The notes beneath the pieces were generated by a model. That model was given only the letters and a program-made list of their open reading frames with translations. It had not been told where the DNA came from and did no database searches. A DNA stretch of 64,000 bases from Eggerthellaceae bacterium (GTDB lineage Bacteria > Actinomycetota > Coriobacteriia > Coriobacteriales > Eggerthellaceae): contig JALCHN010000001.1 in the NCBI GenBank assembly GCA_022644775.1, positions 1 through 64,000 of the forward strand. Reading direction: 5' to 3'. Shown here piece after piece: positions 1 through 11,314 of this stretch. Every line of letters starts with the position of its first letter. Within the stretch, counting starts at the first letter, position 1. The position numbers were made by a program, and so were the translations under genes.

Positions 1-155
1 TCGGCTGTCTGGCCATCTACGTGGTCTCCAAGCTCACCCCCGAGCCCGACCAGTCGGTGCTCGACACCTTCGACCACTACATGGACGAGCCGAAGACGGC
101 CACCCGCAACATGGACGACCGCATCCTGGAAGGCGGGCTCGACCCCGAGGATTAG
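1..155 (+). CDS. C-terminal end of a probable membrane transporter (sodium:solute symporter-like), partial
   Basis: The reading frame is open from the window edge to a TAG at 153-155 and gives about 50 residues. It starts with a short hydrophobic run (GCLAIYVVSKLTPEP) that looks like the end of a last membrane helix, followed by an acidic cytoplasmic tail. That layout resembles the C-terminus of sodium:solute symporter family proteins, but so little is visible that the family is only a suggestion. A hairpin terminator follows about 40 bases after the stop, so this is the last gene of its transcript. Confidence 0.45.
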   Translation, partial: GCLAIYVVSKLTPEPDQSVLDTFDHYMDEPKTATRNMDDRILEGGLDPED

Positions 156-192
156 CCCCGCTCCCCCACTTCCGTCAGTCCTTCGTGAAAAT

Positions 193-228
193 GGCGCCCC
201 CGATGACCGGTCGGGGGCGCCTCGTTTT
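193..228 (+). terminator. Rho-independent terminator after the partial transporter gene
   Basis: An 11 bp GC-rich stem (GGCGCCCCCGA / TCGGGGGCGCC) is followed by a short T-run (CGTTTT). It lies between the transporter stop and the aminotransferase. A TAGAAT sequence at 228-233 right after it could serve as the -10 box of the next gene. Confidence 0.75.
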
Positions 229-266
229 AGAATGTGCCCATTGCACCATCGATAGAAGGGACACGT

Positions 267-1553
267 ATGACCTCGTACGCCCAACAGTCCTCCGATGAAC
301 TGCACGCTCTCCGCGCGGCGTTGGAAGACGAGTACAACGGATTCAAAGCCAAGGGGCTTTCGCTCAACATGGCCCGCGGCAAGCCGTCCGCGGCCCAGCT
401 CGACCTGAGCCTTCCGATGCTCGACATCCTCTCCTCAAAGAGCGACCTGCGTGCCGAAGACGGCACCGACATCCGCAACTACGGCGTGGGCGCCGGTCTG
501 CCCGAGGCGCGCAAGCTCATGGCCGTCCTGCTCGACGACGAACCCGACAACGTGATCGTCTGCGGCAATTCGAGCCTCAACATCATGTACGACGAGATTT
601 CCCGCTGCGTGAACTTCGGCACGCTCGGCAACGCCCCCTGGCGCACGCTCGACACCGTCAAGTGGCTCTGCCCCGTCCCCGGCTACGACCGTCATTTCGC
701 GATTACCGAACAGTTCGGCTTCGAGATGATCAACGTCGACATGGACGATGATGGCCCCTGCATGGACCAGGTAGAACGGCTCGTCGCCAGCGACCCCGCG
801 ATCAAGGGTATCTGGTGCGTCCCATGCTATTCGAACCCCGGCGGCGTGGAGTATTCCGACGAGGTCGTCCGCCGCTTGGCAAACATGACCTGCGCCGCCT
901 CCGACTTCCGCATCTTTTGGGACAACGCCTACTGCGTCCACCATCTCGACCCCGACCCGGCCAACGAAGCCCACGTGCTCGACATCGGCGCCGCCTGCCG
1001 GGAAGCCGGCCATCCCGACCGCTACTTCAAGTTCGCCTCGACGAGCAAGATCACCTTCCCCGGAGCCGGCGTGGCCGCCCTGGCCGCGAGCCCGGAAAAC
1101 GTCGCCGAGATCGCCCGCATGATGAACGTGCAGACGATCGGCCACGACAAGTTCAACCAGCTGCGCCACGTGCGCTTTCTAAAGGACGCAGACGGCATCG
1201 CCGCCCACATGGCCAAGCACGCCGCAATCATCCGCCCCAAGTTCGATCTGGTCGAGCAGAAGCTCTCCGCCGGCCTTGCCGACGTCGACTGCCATTGGAG
1301 CACCCCGCGCGGCGGTTACTTCGTCTGCTTCTACGGCCCGGCGCACACCGCCAAGCGCATCGTCGAGCTCGCCAAGGAAGCAGGCGTCACGATGACCGGC
1401 GCCGGCGCCCCCTTCCCCTACCATAAGGACCCCGACGACGCCGTCATCCGCATCGCCCCCACCCTGCCGCCGATCGAAGAGCTCGATCAGGCTTTGGACG
1501 TCTTCGTCTGCTGCGTCAAACTGGCCGCCGTCGAAGAGCTGCTCGGCGCCTAG
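267..1553 (+). CDS. aspT: Aspartate aminotransferase, PLP fold type I subgroup Ic (AspT-like, PF12897 type)
   Basis: A cytoplasmic PLP enzyme of 428 residues expected to transfer the amino group between aspartate and 2-oxoglutarate. The sequence matches the subgroup of class I aminotransferases first known from Corynebacterium (Asp_aminotransf, PF12897): LNMARGKPS near the N-terminus, VCGNSSLNIMYD for cofactor-phosphate contact, WCVPCYSNPGGV, FWDNAYCVHHL, and FASTSKITFPGAG holding the Schiff-base lysine. The start at 267 is chosen over the upstream GTG because it follows AGAAGGG at the right spacing and gives the family length. It stands alone between two terminators, so it is probably monocistronic. 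The subgroup is a firm call; strict preference for aspartate is inference. Confidence 0.88.
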   Translation: MTSYAQQSSDELHALRAALEDEYNGFKAKGLSLNMARGKPSAAQLDLSLPMLDILSSKSDLRAEDGTDIRNYGVGAGLPEARKLMAVLLDDEPDNVIVCGNSSLNIMYDEISRCVNFGTLGNAPWRTLDTVKWLCPVPGYDRHFAITEQFGFEMINVDMDDDGPCMDQVERLVASDPAIKGIWCVPCYSNPGGVEYSDEVVRRLANMTCAASDFRIFWDNAYCVHHLDPDPANEAHVLDIGAACREAGHPDRYFKFASTSKITFPGAGVAALAASPENVAEIARMMNVQTIGHDKFNQLRHVRFLKDADGIAAHMAKHAAIIRPKFDLVEQKLSAGLADVDCHWSTPRGGYFVCFYGPAHTAKRIVELAKEAGVTMTGAGAPFPYHKDPDDAVIRIAPTLPPIEELDQALDVFVCCVKLAAVEELLGA

Positions 1554-1585
1554 GCCTTTCCGCCTCTCCGCATCCTGCATCCGCA

Positions 1586-1622
1586 ACGGGCCCGCACGCA
1601 TCGCGCATGCGGGCCCGTTTTT
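1586..1622 (+). terminator. Rho-independent terminator of the aminotransferase gene
   Basis: Perfect 11 bp stem ACGGGCCCGCA / TGCGGGCCCGT with an 11-base loop, followed by a run of Ts. It sits about 30 bases after the aminotransferase stop. Confidence 0.85.
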
Positions 1623-1644
1623 CATGTTCTGGAATCTCCTATGA

Positions 1645-1672
1645 AAAGAGGGCCCCGGAGGGCCCTCTTTAT
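1645..1672 (-). terminator. Terminator of nifJ (symmetrical, could act on both strands)
   Basis: Perfect 11 bp inverted repeat AAAGAGGGCCC / GGGCCCTCTTT with a 4-base loop. It is symmetrical, with A/T at the stem base on both sides. It lies about 20 bases beyond the nifJ stop on the minus strand and tail-to-tail with the aminotransferase terminator. Confidence 0.8.
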
Positions 1673-1691
1673 CAAGCGCATGACGGAAGGA

Positions 1692-5249
<3,558 letters not shown>

Positions 5250-5264
5250 GAAAACCTCCTGATG

Positions 5265-5280
5265 AAGAGCGGTCGCTCTT
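5265..5280 (-). promoter_or_regulatory. Palindrome in the nifJ leader just upstream of the ribosome binding site
   Basis: AAGAGCGGTCGCTCTT is a 7 bp perfect inverted repeat (AAGAGCG/CGCTCTT) with two central bases, about 5 bases before the AGGAGG of nifJ. It could be an operator or a small RNA hairpin able to hide the ribosome binding site. There is no direct evidence for either role. Confidence 0.45.
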
Positions 5281-5328
5281 GGGAATCGTGAGAGCGTGTC
5301 CCGACGGTCCCCCCTCTTCTGCGTTGCT

Positions 5329-5337
5329 ATCGTAGCA
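5329..5337 (-). promoter_or_regulatory. Candidate extended -10 promoter of nifJ
   Basis: On the minus strand TGCTACGAT reads as an extended -10 (TGn + TACGAT). It would give a leader of about 70 bases. A TTGTCA lies upstream but at 21 bp, too far for a good -35. Confidence 0.4.
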
Positions 5338-5427
5338 GTACGGGAAAAACGCCATTGACAAGCATTGCTCGCGGGCAATCTCTCTCGGCGAACGGACGGA
5401 ATTATGGCGTCTGCGTGGCGCCGTCCT

Positions 5428-5997
5428 TCACAACCGTTCGAGGGACGTGTCCTCGTCCGCTTCCGTGCCGCCGGCTTCATCGAGCGCGCCGAGCGCCTCG
5501 CGAGCCGATGCGGGCACGGGCGGCTGTGCACCCTCGACCGGTGCGGCTTCCACGAGCGGCTTGCCCAATTCGCGGGACAGCACGGGAAACAACACAGCTA
5601 ACGTATCGTCGATTTTTCTCTTTTTCAGTTGGCATTCCCACACAACATGCACGTGCCAGCCCGCTTCTTGCAATTTCAGGATGTTGGCGACGTCGCGCTC
5701 CTGGTTGCGGGCGAACTTGACGCTCCAGTACTCCACGTGCGATTTCGGCAGGGACGGATGGCAATAGGGGCACCGATGCCAGAAGCACCCGTTCACAAAG
5801 AGGGCCACCTTCTTGCCGGGCCAGGCGATGTCGGGGCGGCCGGGCACCTTCCATTGCAGGCGGTAGCCGCCCAGGCCCGCTTCGCGCAACCGTCGGCGCA
5901 TGACGAGCTCGGGCTTGGTATCCGCGCGCTTGTTGCCCTGCATCGAATGGCGCACCGCCTCGCTCGACGCCTGCGGCGCCGCGAGTTTCTTGGTCAT
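5428..5997 (-). CDS. vsr: Very short patch repair endonuclease (Vsr family), orphan
   Basis: Vsr nicks DNA 5' of T:G mismatches made by deamination of methylcytosine. The 189-residue product has the family order: MQGNKRADTKPELVMRRRL at the N-terminus, RPDIAWPGKKVALFVNGCF with the catalytic Asp, then CFWHRCPYCHP (catalytic His and zinc-type cysteines) and YWSVKFARNQERD. The last 50 residues are an acidic, proline-rich extension not normal for the family. Vsr is normally next to a Dcm-type cytosine methyltransferase; none is in this window. It starts 9 bases after the stop of the upstream membrane-protein gene without a clear Shine-Dalgarno sequence, so the two are probably cotranscribed. It ends in TGA, one of only four in the window. 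Confidence 0.92.
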   Translation of the reverse strand: MTKKLAAPQASSEAVRHSMQGNKRADTKPELVMRRRLREAGLGGYRLQWKVPGRPDIAWPGKKVALFVNGCFWHRCPYCHPSLPKSHVEYWSVKFARNQERDVANILKLQEAGWHVHVVWECQLKKRKIDDTLAVLFPVLSRELGKPLVEAAPVEGAQPPVPASAREALGALDEAGGTEADEDTSLERL

Positions 5998-6006
5998 GGC
6001 CGCGGC

Positions 6007-8193
6007 CTAGGTCCAGAACTGGAACATATGGATAATGCCCTGATAGGCCCAGGGATAGGCATCGGAATACCACCCGGTTTCGGGGACGAGGCACAACAGC
6101 AGGCTGTAGGCCACGCTAATCGCCACCGTGACGGGAAGCACCTTCATGATCACGTCGTAGCCCATCGAGGAGTGGTCGAAGTTCTCGTTCATGATGAAGA
6201 GGAGGAGAACCGCCACGATGAGGAACATGACGCTGAAGTCGGCGTAGTAGCGCTGCAGGATGCCGGCGGCTTCGGCATCGAGCAGGGCGATGAGGATGCC
6301 GGTGACCAGAAGGACGACGATGACGCCCGCGATGGTATGGGTGCTGCGCGTACGGACGCGCATCTTCACGCCCGTGCCCGCAAAGGGCAGGACCCAGAGG
6401 ATGGGCAGGCAGGCGAAGATGCCGCCGAACGTGACCTCCTTAATCGTCTGTCCCATGTACGTGGTGTCGAACGTGACCGGCTGCAGGTAGGGGAAGACGC
6501 CGGTGGTCGTGGGCGTTTGGAAGAAGAAGGCGAACAGGGCCGGCGCCAGGCGCCCCACGTCCATGCCGCGCTTGGTCATGTCGTTGGTCGTGAGATTGTA
6601 GTTGCCGCCGAAATCGGTGAAGCTGCCGAACCGGGCGTGGTTGTACCACATGATGCCGGCGGCCACGACGATATAGGGCGCTACGAGGCAGGCGAATTCG
6701 GCCGCCCCGCGCCGGGTGAGGATGCGCTTATCGACGATGTAGCGTTTCCAGAAGAGGGGCACCGCCACCAAGGAAAGCAGCACGAGCTGGGGCCGGCAGC
6801 CCACGACGAGGGCCATGCTCAGCGAGCCGGCAAGGTACCAGCCGAAGGGACGCTCGGCGCTGCGGCCACGCATCCACAGATAGAGGCCCCACATCGAAAA
6901 CGCCAAGCCCAGCATGATGGGCAGCGAATAGAAGGTGGGGAACTTCACCAGATAGAGGATGCCGCAACAGAAGACCAGGGGCAGCTGCAAGAGTAGATAG
7001 AGCCCCAGGCTCACGCGCTTGAAGTGGTAGCGGGCGAAACGGTCGAGCAGGGCCGTGCACCCCAGGATGAAGGCGATGCAGGAAATCCATACCCCGATAG
7101 CCGTGGGAAAATCCATGCCCGTCGCCAGATAGTAAGGCAAATAGAAGAGCACGACCGGCACAACGCCGAAGTAGACGTAGTAGTGTCCGTCGCGATAGGC
7201 CACGTCCCACAGGTAGGGCTCCCCCGTTTCCTTCTGAAGCTCGTCGCGGGCGCCCTTGTCATAGGGGTTGTCCATCTGCTTGAGCCAATCGGGCGGGTCC
7301 TGTTCCAGATAGAGCTGGCCATGGGCCATCGCGCGCGCCAAATCGGCGTACTGCTGGGCGTTTTCGCCGCCCACCTCGAAGGTGGTGACAACCGTCGTAT
7401 CCTTCCAGGAACCGGAGTTGTAGCTCGACGTGGCCACCCCCACCAGGTTCGACCCGGCAAAGAGCACGACCGAAATGAGGTAGATCTCGAAGACGTTGGC
7501 AAGCACGATGCCCGCACGCGAAGCAAAGGCATGGTCGCGAATGGAAATCCGATAAATGGTCGAGCCGGGCCGGAACATGTAGAAGAGCGTGAGCACCACG
7601 AGCGCGAGGCCGAAGCGCGTCATGTTGAAGGAGAAGGGATAGGTGTTGTTGATGTAGACGGCTTTGAGCTTGATCGGGTAGGTCACGTCCTCGCCGGTGA
7701 TTTCGATGCGCAGGTTGTTGGTGACGCCCGTCGTGTTGAGCTTGAGGTATTCGGTCGCATCGTTGTTGGTCGCGATCGTGCGCGTGGGCACGCCCGAAGA
7801 ATACTCGGTCGAATTGAAGTAGGTCTCATGCGCGTCGTCGGTGAATTCGATGTTGACCTCGACGTTCTGGGCCGATTGGCCGCCGTCGAAGTCAAGGCGG
7901 ATGTTCTTGATTTCCTTATTGAGATTGCTGAACTCGATGACGTGGTCGTTTTCCGTCAGACGGTAGGTCTTGTCGGAATTCTTCTGCAGGGTGAGCTGGT
8001 CGGTAAGGTTGACGCAGTCGTAGCCAAGCGTGGCCCAGTGATTGAAGTTGAAGACGAAGGCTTCGAGGGCGACGGCGATCGCGACGAGCACGAGGGCCAC
8101 CCGTACGTAATGACGCACGCGCCGAGCGTACATATGCATGAACGACTGGAAGCCGTCGGCGAATCTGTGGAGCGTGGTTTGCATAGCTTGCAT
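6007..8193 (-). CDS. Large polytopic membrane protein, GT-C glycosyltransferase-like
   Basis: A 728-residue integral membrane protein with no close family name that I can give. A first membrane helix lies near residues 28-50 (VRVALVLVAIAVALEAFVF), then an outside beta-rich domain of about 130 residues with many Asn/Thr, then roughly ten further helices to the C-terminus. The loop motif NHARFGSFTDFGGNYNLTT resembles the RFGS..FG..Y motif seen in GT39/GT-C-like membrane proteins that use polyprenyl-linked sugars. A role in cell-surface glycan assembly is inference. Two in-frame ATG codons (8193 and 8184) are possible and neither has a clear ribosome site. vsr follows 9 bases downstream. Confidence 0.65.
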   Translation of the reverse strand: MQAMQTTLHRFADGFQSFMHMYARRVRHYVRVALVLVAIAVALEAFVFNFNHWATLGYDCVNLTDQLTLQKNSDKTYRLTENDHVIEFSNLNKEIKNIRLDFDGGQSAQNVEVNIEFTDDAHETYFNSTEYSSGVPTRTIATNNDATEYLKLNTTGVTNNLRIEITGEDVTYPIKLKAVYINNTYPFSFNMTRFGLALVVLTLFYMFRPGSTIYRISIRDHAFASRAGIVLANVFEIYLISVVLFAGSNLVGVATSSYNSGSWKDTTVVTTFEVGGENAQQYADLARAMAHGQLYLEQDPPDWLKQMDNPYDKGARDELQKETGEPYLWDVAYRDGHYYVYFGVVPVVLFYLPYYLATGMDFPTAIGVWISCIAFILGCTALLDRFARYHFKRVSLGLYLLLQLPLVFCCGILYLVKFPTFYSLPIMLGLAFSMWGLYLWMRGRSAERPFGWYLAGSLSMALVVGCRPQLVLLSLVAVPLFWKRYIVDKRILTRRGAAEFACLVAPYIVVAAGIMWYNHARFGSFTDFGGNYNLTTNDMTKRGMDVGRLAPALFAFFFQTPTTTGVFPYLQPVTFDTTYMGQTIKEVTFGGIFACLPILWVLPFAGTGVKMRVRTRSTHTIAGVIVVLLVTGILIALLDAEAAGILQRYYADFSVMFLIVAVLLLFIMNENFDHSSMGYDVIMKVLPVTVAISVAYSLLLCLVPETGWYSDAYPWAYQGIIHMFQFWT

Positions 8194-8196
8194 TAT

Positions 8197-8230
8197 AAAG
8201 AACGGGCCCCCATGCGCAAACGCACGGGGG
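8197..8230 (-). terminator. Terminator of adk
   Basis: On the minus strand a CCCCCGTGCG / CGCATGGGGG stem with a short loop is followed by a T-rich tail. It separates adk from the downstream membrane-protein gene, whose ATG lies right after it. Confidence 0.65.
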
Positions 8231-8265
8231 TCCGAAATGCAACGTTTAAAGACGCAAACTCTAAA

Positions 8266-8895
8266 CTAGAGGTTGAGCTGCTTCTTCACGTCGTCGAATA
8301 CCACTTCGGGGTCGCGGTCGCCGTCAATCGTGACGAGCAGATCCTTGCCGCGGTAGTAGTCGGTCAGCGGAGCAGTGGAGGTAGCGTAGACATCAAGACG
8401 GTTGCGCACCGTGGCTTCATTGTCGTCGTCGCGCTGATACATCTCGCCGCCGCACTTGGGGCAGGTGGCTCCGTCATCGGCCGTGCCGATGTAGCCGCAG
8501 GACTTGCACATGCGACGAGAGGTGAGGCGCTTGACGATAACTTCGGGATCGACGTCGATCAGCAGGGCCGCGTTGAGCGGACGGTCGAGGGACGCGAGCA
8601 TCGTGTCGAGCGCAACGGCCTGAGTGGTCGTGCGCGGAAAGCCGTCGAGAATGACGCCGGCTTCGGTGTCGGGCTGCTGAATGCGCTCTTTCATGAGGTC
8701 GATGATCAGATCGTCGGGCACGAGGTCGCCGGCATCCATATAGCCCTTGGCCTTCTTGCCCAGTTCGGTCTGGTCGCGCACGGCAGCGCGCAGAATGTCA
8801 CCCGTGGAGATGTGGCAGAGGCCGAAACGTTCGACGAGCTTAGCCGCCTGCGTACCCTTGCCAGCACCGGGAGCCCCGAGCAATACGATGTTCAT
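8266..8895 (-). CDS. adk: Adenylate kinase, zinc-LID type
   Basis: Cytoplasmic enzyme that interconverts ATP + AMP and 2 ADP. The 209-residue product has the P-loop GAPGAGKGTQAAKL at residues 7-20, the AMP-binding ISTGDILRAAV, DGFPRT, and a long LID domain with four cysteines (CKSCGYIG...CPKCGGEMY), so it is the zinc-binding form. The start at 8895 (MNIVLLGAPG) follows GAAAGGA; the longer ORF-track start is rejected. In many bacteria adk is cotranscribed with secY; here a strong terminator and about 340 bases lie between them, so it seems to have its own promoter. Confidence 0.97.
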   Translation of the reverse strand: MNIVLLGAPGAGKGTQAAKLVERFGLCHISTGDILRAAVRDQTELGKKAKGYMDAGDLVPDDLIIDLMKERIQQPDTEAGVILDGFPRTTTQAVALDTMLASLDRPLNAALLIDVDPEVIVKRLTSRRMCKSCGYIGTADDGATCPKCGGEMYQRDDDNEATVRNRLDVYATSTAPLTDYYRGKDLLVTIDGDRDPEVVFDDVKKQLNL

Positions 8896-8925
8896 ATCGA
8901 TTCCTTTCGCTTGGACAGTGGCCCC

Positions 8926-8931
8926 ACTATA
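8926..8931 (-). promoter_or_regulatory. Candidate -10 box of adk
   Basis: TATAGT on the minus strand, about 31 bases before the adk start codon and about 18 bases before its ribosome site. The -35 region (TGACGC at 18 bp) is weak. It fits the terminator seen between secY and adk. Confidence 0.4.
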
Positions 8932-8940
8932 CCAAAGCAC

Positions 8941-9180
8941 GACCCCTTTGCGTCAGCCTTCGCCGACATATCCGCTGGGTTTGCAAATTCGTTGAGACAC
9001 TACGCAGAATGGTGCATAAACCAGAGTCATCGAGCTGGCTAGGGGCACCGCTTGCCGCCCGCGGCGCACGGTCCTCACGATAAAGGGAGCAGCACGGTGC
9101 AGGCGCGCATGGAGACGATTCCGCCCAATAGGCCAGCCGGCACAAGCCACCCCTCCCCTTCCGAAGCACCTCATCGCCCA
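8941..9180. other. Non-coding stretch between secY terminator and adk promoter
   Basis: About 240 bases with no convincing gene on either strand. The short ORFs crossing it do not look like proteins and have no ribosome sites. No repeat or RNA gene was recognised in it. Confidence 0.55.
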
Positions 9181-9215
9181 AACGAAAAGGGCCCGCACCA
9201 ACTGGTGCGGGCCCT
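9181..9215 (-). terminator. Strong terminator at the end of the spc operon (after secY)
   Basis: Perfect 13 bp stem AGGGCCCGCACCA / TGGTGCGGGCCCT with a 2-base loop, then TTTTCGTT on the minus strand. It ends the ribosomal-protein transcript after secY. Confidence 0.88.
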
Positions 9216-9235
9216 GCAACCGATGAGACGAAGGC

Positions 9236-10519
9236 TTACTTGAAGAAGCCGTCGTAGTTGTACATCTTCAGCTGCGATTCGACCTTGCTCATGGTGTCGA
9301 GGGCAACACCGATCATGATGAGGATCGAAGTGCCGCCGAAAGCCTGAATGAGCTGGTTGTTCGTGAAGACGAACAGAATCGACGGGACGACGGCAACGAG
9401 ACCGATGAACATGGCGCCGGGAAGCGTGACGTGCTTGATCACGTTCTTAATGTAGTTCACCGTAGCCGTACCCGGGCGGATGCCGGGGATGAAGCCGCCC
9501 TGCTTGCGCAGGTTATCGGAGAGCTCTTCGGGGTTGAACACCATCGACGTGTAGAAGTACGCGAAGAAGATGATCAAACCGAAGGTGAGCAGCCAGTTGA
9601 CCCAACCGGACGAAATCGCGTTCGCGAACGCGTCGAGCCAGCCCACGTTGAAGAGGGCGGCGATCTGAGCCGGGAAGTAGATCAGGCAGCTCGCGAAGAT
9701 GATCGGGATAACGCCGGCCGCGTTGACCTTCAGGGGGATGTAGGTGGTCTGACCGCCCATCATCCTGCGCCCCTGCACGCGCTTGGCGTAGCTTACCGGG
9801 ATACGGCGCTGAGCGCGCTCCATCCAGATAATGGCCGGAATCGCAAGCACGATAACCACGATGACGAGCAGGGTCACGGCGATGCCCATGCCCGCGTCGT
9901 CCTGGCTGGACGCACTCGAGAAGATCGCGGAAGGCACACGGGATACGATGCTCGTGAAGATGATGAGCGACATGCCGTTGCCCACACCGCGCTGGGTGAT
10001 CAACTCGCCCATCCACATGATGAAGGCGGTGCCCGCCACGAGCGTGAAGACGATGATGACGCTCGTGAGCCAATAGGGCACCTGGTCGGTGAAGGTCACG
10101 CCGTAACGGTCGGACTGGAAGAGCAGCAGATAGCCCACTGCGTTGATAAGGCCAAGGGCCAGGGTGAGCCAACGCGTGGTCTGAGTGATTTTCCTACGCC
10201 CAGGCTCGCCTTCCTTCGCCCAACGGCCCACCGTGGGGATGACGCCCTGCATCAGCTGCATGATGATCGATGCGGTGATGTAGGGCATGATTCCCAGCGC
10301 GAACACGCTGAAGTGCGAAAGGGCGCCGCCGGAGAAGACGTCGATCATCGTCATGGCGGCGCCGCCCGCCTGCTGGTACGCATCAGCGAACTGAGCAAAC
10401 GGGATTCCCGGTACGGGAATGAACGAGCCCAAACGGTACAGAGCCAAAATTCCAAGGGTGAACAGGATCTTCTTGCGAAGCTCCGGCACCTTGAAGGCTT
10501 CTACCAGGGACTTAAGCAA
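9236..10519 (-). CDS. secY: Preprotein translocase subunit SecY
   Basis: Core channel of the Sec translocon in the cytoplasmic membrane, partner of SecE/SecG and the SecA motor (encoded at 38-41 kb). The 427-residue product has ten predicted membrane helices and family motifs: LGSFIPVPGI near residue 30, the plug-region FSGGALSHFSVFALGIMPYI, GRWAKEGEPGRRKITQTTRW and ITQRGVGNGMSLIIF. It is the last gene of the spc operon, 2 bases after rplO, followed by a strong terminator. Confidence 0.98.
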   Translation of the reverse strand: MLKSLVEAFKVPELRKKILFTLGILALYRLGSFIPVPGIPFAQFADAYQQAGGAAMTMIDVFSGGALSHFSVFALGIMPYITASIIMQLMQGVIPTVGRWAKEGEPGRRKITQTTRWLTLALGLINAVGYLLLFQSDRYGVTFTDQVPYWLTSVIIVFTLVAGTAFIMWMGELITQRGVGNGMSLIIFTSIVSRVPSAIFSSASSQDDAGMGIAVTLLVIVVIVLAIPAIIWMERAQRRIPVSYAKRVQGRRMMGGQTTYIPLKVNAAGVIPIIFASCLIYFPAQIAALFNVGWLDAFANAISSGWVNWLLTFGLIIFFAYFYTSMVFNPEELSDNLRKQGGFIPGIRPGTATVNYIKNVIKHVTLPGAMFIGLVAVVPSILFVFTNNQLIQAFGGTSILIMIGVALDTMSKVESQLKMYNYDGFFK

Positions 10520-10521
10520 GG

Positions 10522-10962
10522 CTATTCAACCTTTCCGCCTGCTGCTTCGATCTTCTTGGCAGCGCTTGCAGACACCTTGTCAACCTTGACCGTAAGGGCC
10601 TTGGTGAGGTCGCCGTCGCCGAGAACCTTCACCAGGTCGGCTTCATGCTTGATGATGCCCTTGGCCACGAGCGCAGCCTTGTCGACGGTTTCGCCGGCTT
10701 CGAACTTCTCTTCAAGGCGAGACACGTTGACGGGCAGGTACTCCACGTGGTTGATGTTCTTGAACCCCGGGAGCTTGGGCAGACGCATGTAGAGAGGCGT
10801 CTGGCCGCCCTCGAAGCCTGCGCGCTTCTGCTTGCCTGCGCGGGACTTGGCGCCGTTCATGCCGCGACCAGAGGTCTTGCCGTAGCCGGAGCCGTTGCCG
10901 CGGCCAACGCGCTTGCGGTTCTTGCGAGAGCCCGGCGCAGGGGTGAGGTCTTTAAGTTCCAT
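10522..10962 (-). CDS. rplO: 50S ribosomal protein L15
   Basis: Large-subunit protein of 146 residues. The basic glycine-rich N-terminus (PAPGSRKNRKRVGRGNGSG, then GKTSGRGMNGAKSR) and FEGGQTPLYMRLPK are typical. A 157-base gap with a terminator-like hairpin and a TATAGT box separates it from rpmD upstream, unlike the usual tight packing. It is 2 bases from secY. Confidence 0.98.
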   Translation of the reverse strand: MELKDLTPAPGSRKNRKRVGRGNGSGYGKTSGRGMNGAKSRAGKQKRAGFEGGQTPLYMRLPKLPGFKNINHVEYLPVNVSRLEEKFEAGETVDKAALVAKGIIKHEADLVKVLGDGDLTKALTVKVDKVSASAAKKIEAAGGKVE

Positions 10963-11052
10963 GAATACAATCTCCTTGTATCGCTGTTACGGGGAATGCG
11001 CTCCCCCGCTGCTGGCAGCTCGCAGCCAGCACAACTACTAATGCAGGACGGT

Positions 11053-11058
11053 ACTATA
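11053..11058 (-). promoter_or_regulatory. Candidate internal -10 box before rplO-secY
   Basis: TATAGT on the minus strand between a terminator-like hairpin and rplO, about 90 bases before the rplO start. No good -35 is visible at 16-18 bp. It is the same hexamer as the candidate -10 of adk. Confidence 0.35.
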
Positions 11059-11063
11059 CCGCC

Positions 11064-11102
11064 CTCTTCAAAACGGCCTTTGGAGTTGCCCCCAAAGGCC
11101 GT
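11064..11102 (-). terminator. Terminator-like hairpin between rpmD and rplO
   Basis: Perfect 11 bp inverted repeat ACGGCCTTTGG / CCAAAGGCCGT with an 8-base loop. On the minus strand the stem is followed by TTTTGAAGAG, a short T-run. It lies inside the spc operon, so it may be an attenuator that lowers rplO-secY rather than a full stop. Confidence 0.55.
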
Positions 11103-11119
11103 AAAAGAAGCAGATTTAC

Positions 11120-11311
11120 TTACGCTTCGGTGACTTCGACAAGGTGCTTGACCTTGAAGATCTGACCACGGGTGGCCGGATTGTCGGGCAGGTCGTTGGA
11201 ACTGCCGATACGGCCGAGGCCGAGGGCGCGCAGGGTCCTGCGCTGGGTCTCTGCATAGCCGATGTAGGACTTCACCTGCACAACATGCAGCGTCTTCTTG
11301 GATTCTGCCAT
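11120..11311 (-). CDS. rpmD: 50S ribosomal protein L30
   Basis: Small large-subunit protein of 63 residues, the bacterial short form. Typical features are the KTLHVVQVKSYIGY strand and LRALGLGRIGSSNDLPDNPA. It follows rpsE by 3 bases. The hairpin behind it suggests that part of the transcript ends here. Confidence 0.95.
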   Translation of the reverse strand: MAESKKTLHVVQVKSYIGYAETQRRTLRALGLGRIGSSNDLPDNPATRGQIFKVKHLVEVTEA

Positions 11312-11314
11312 AGG

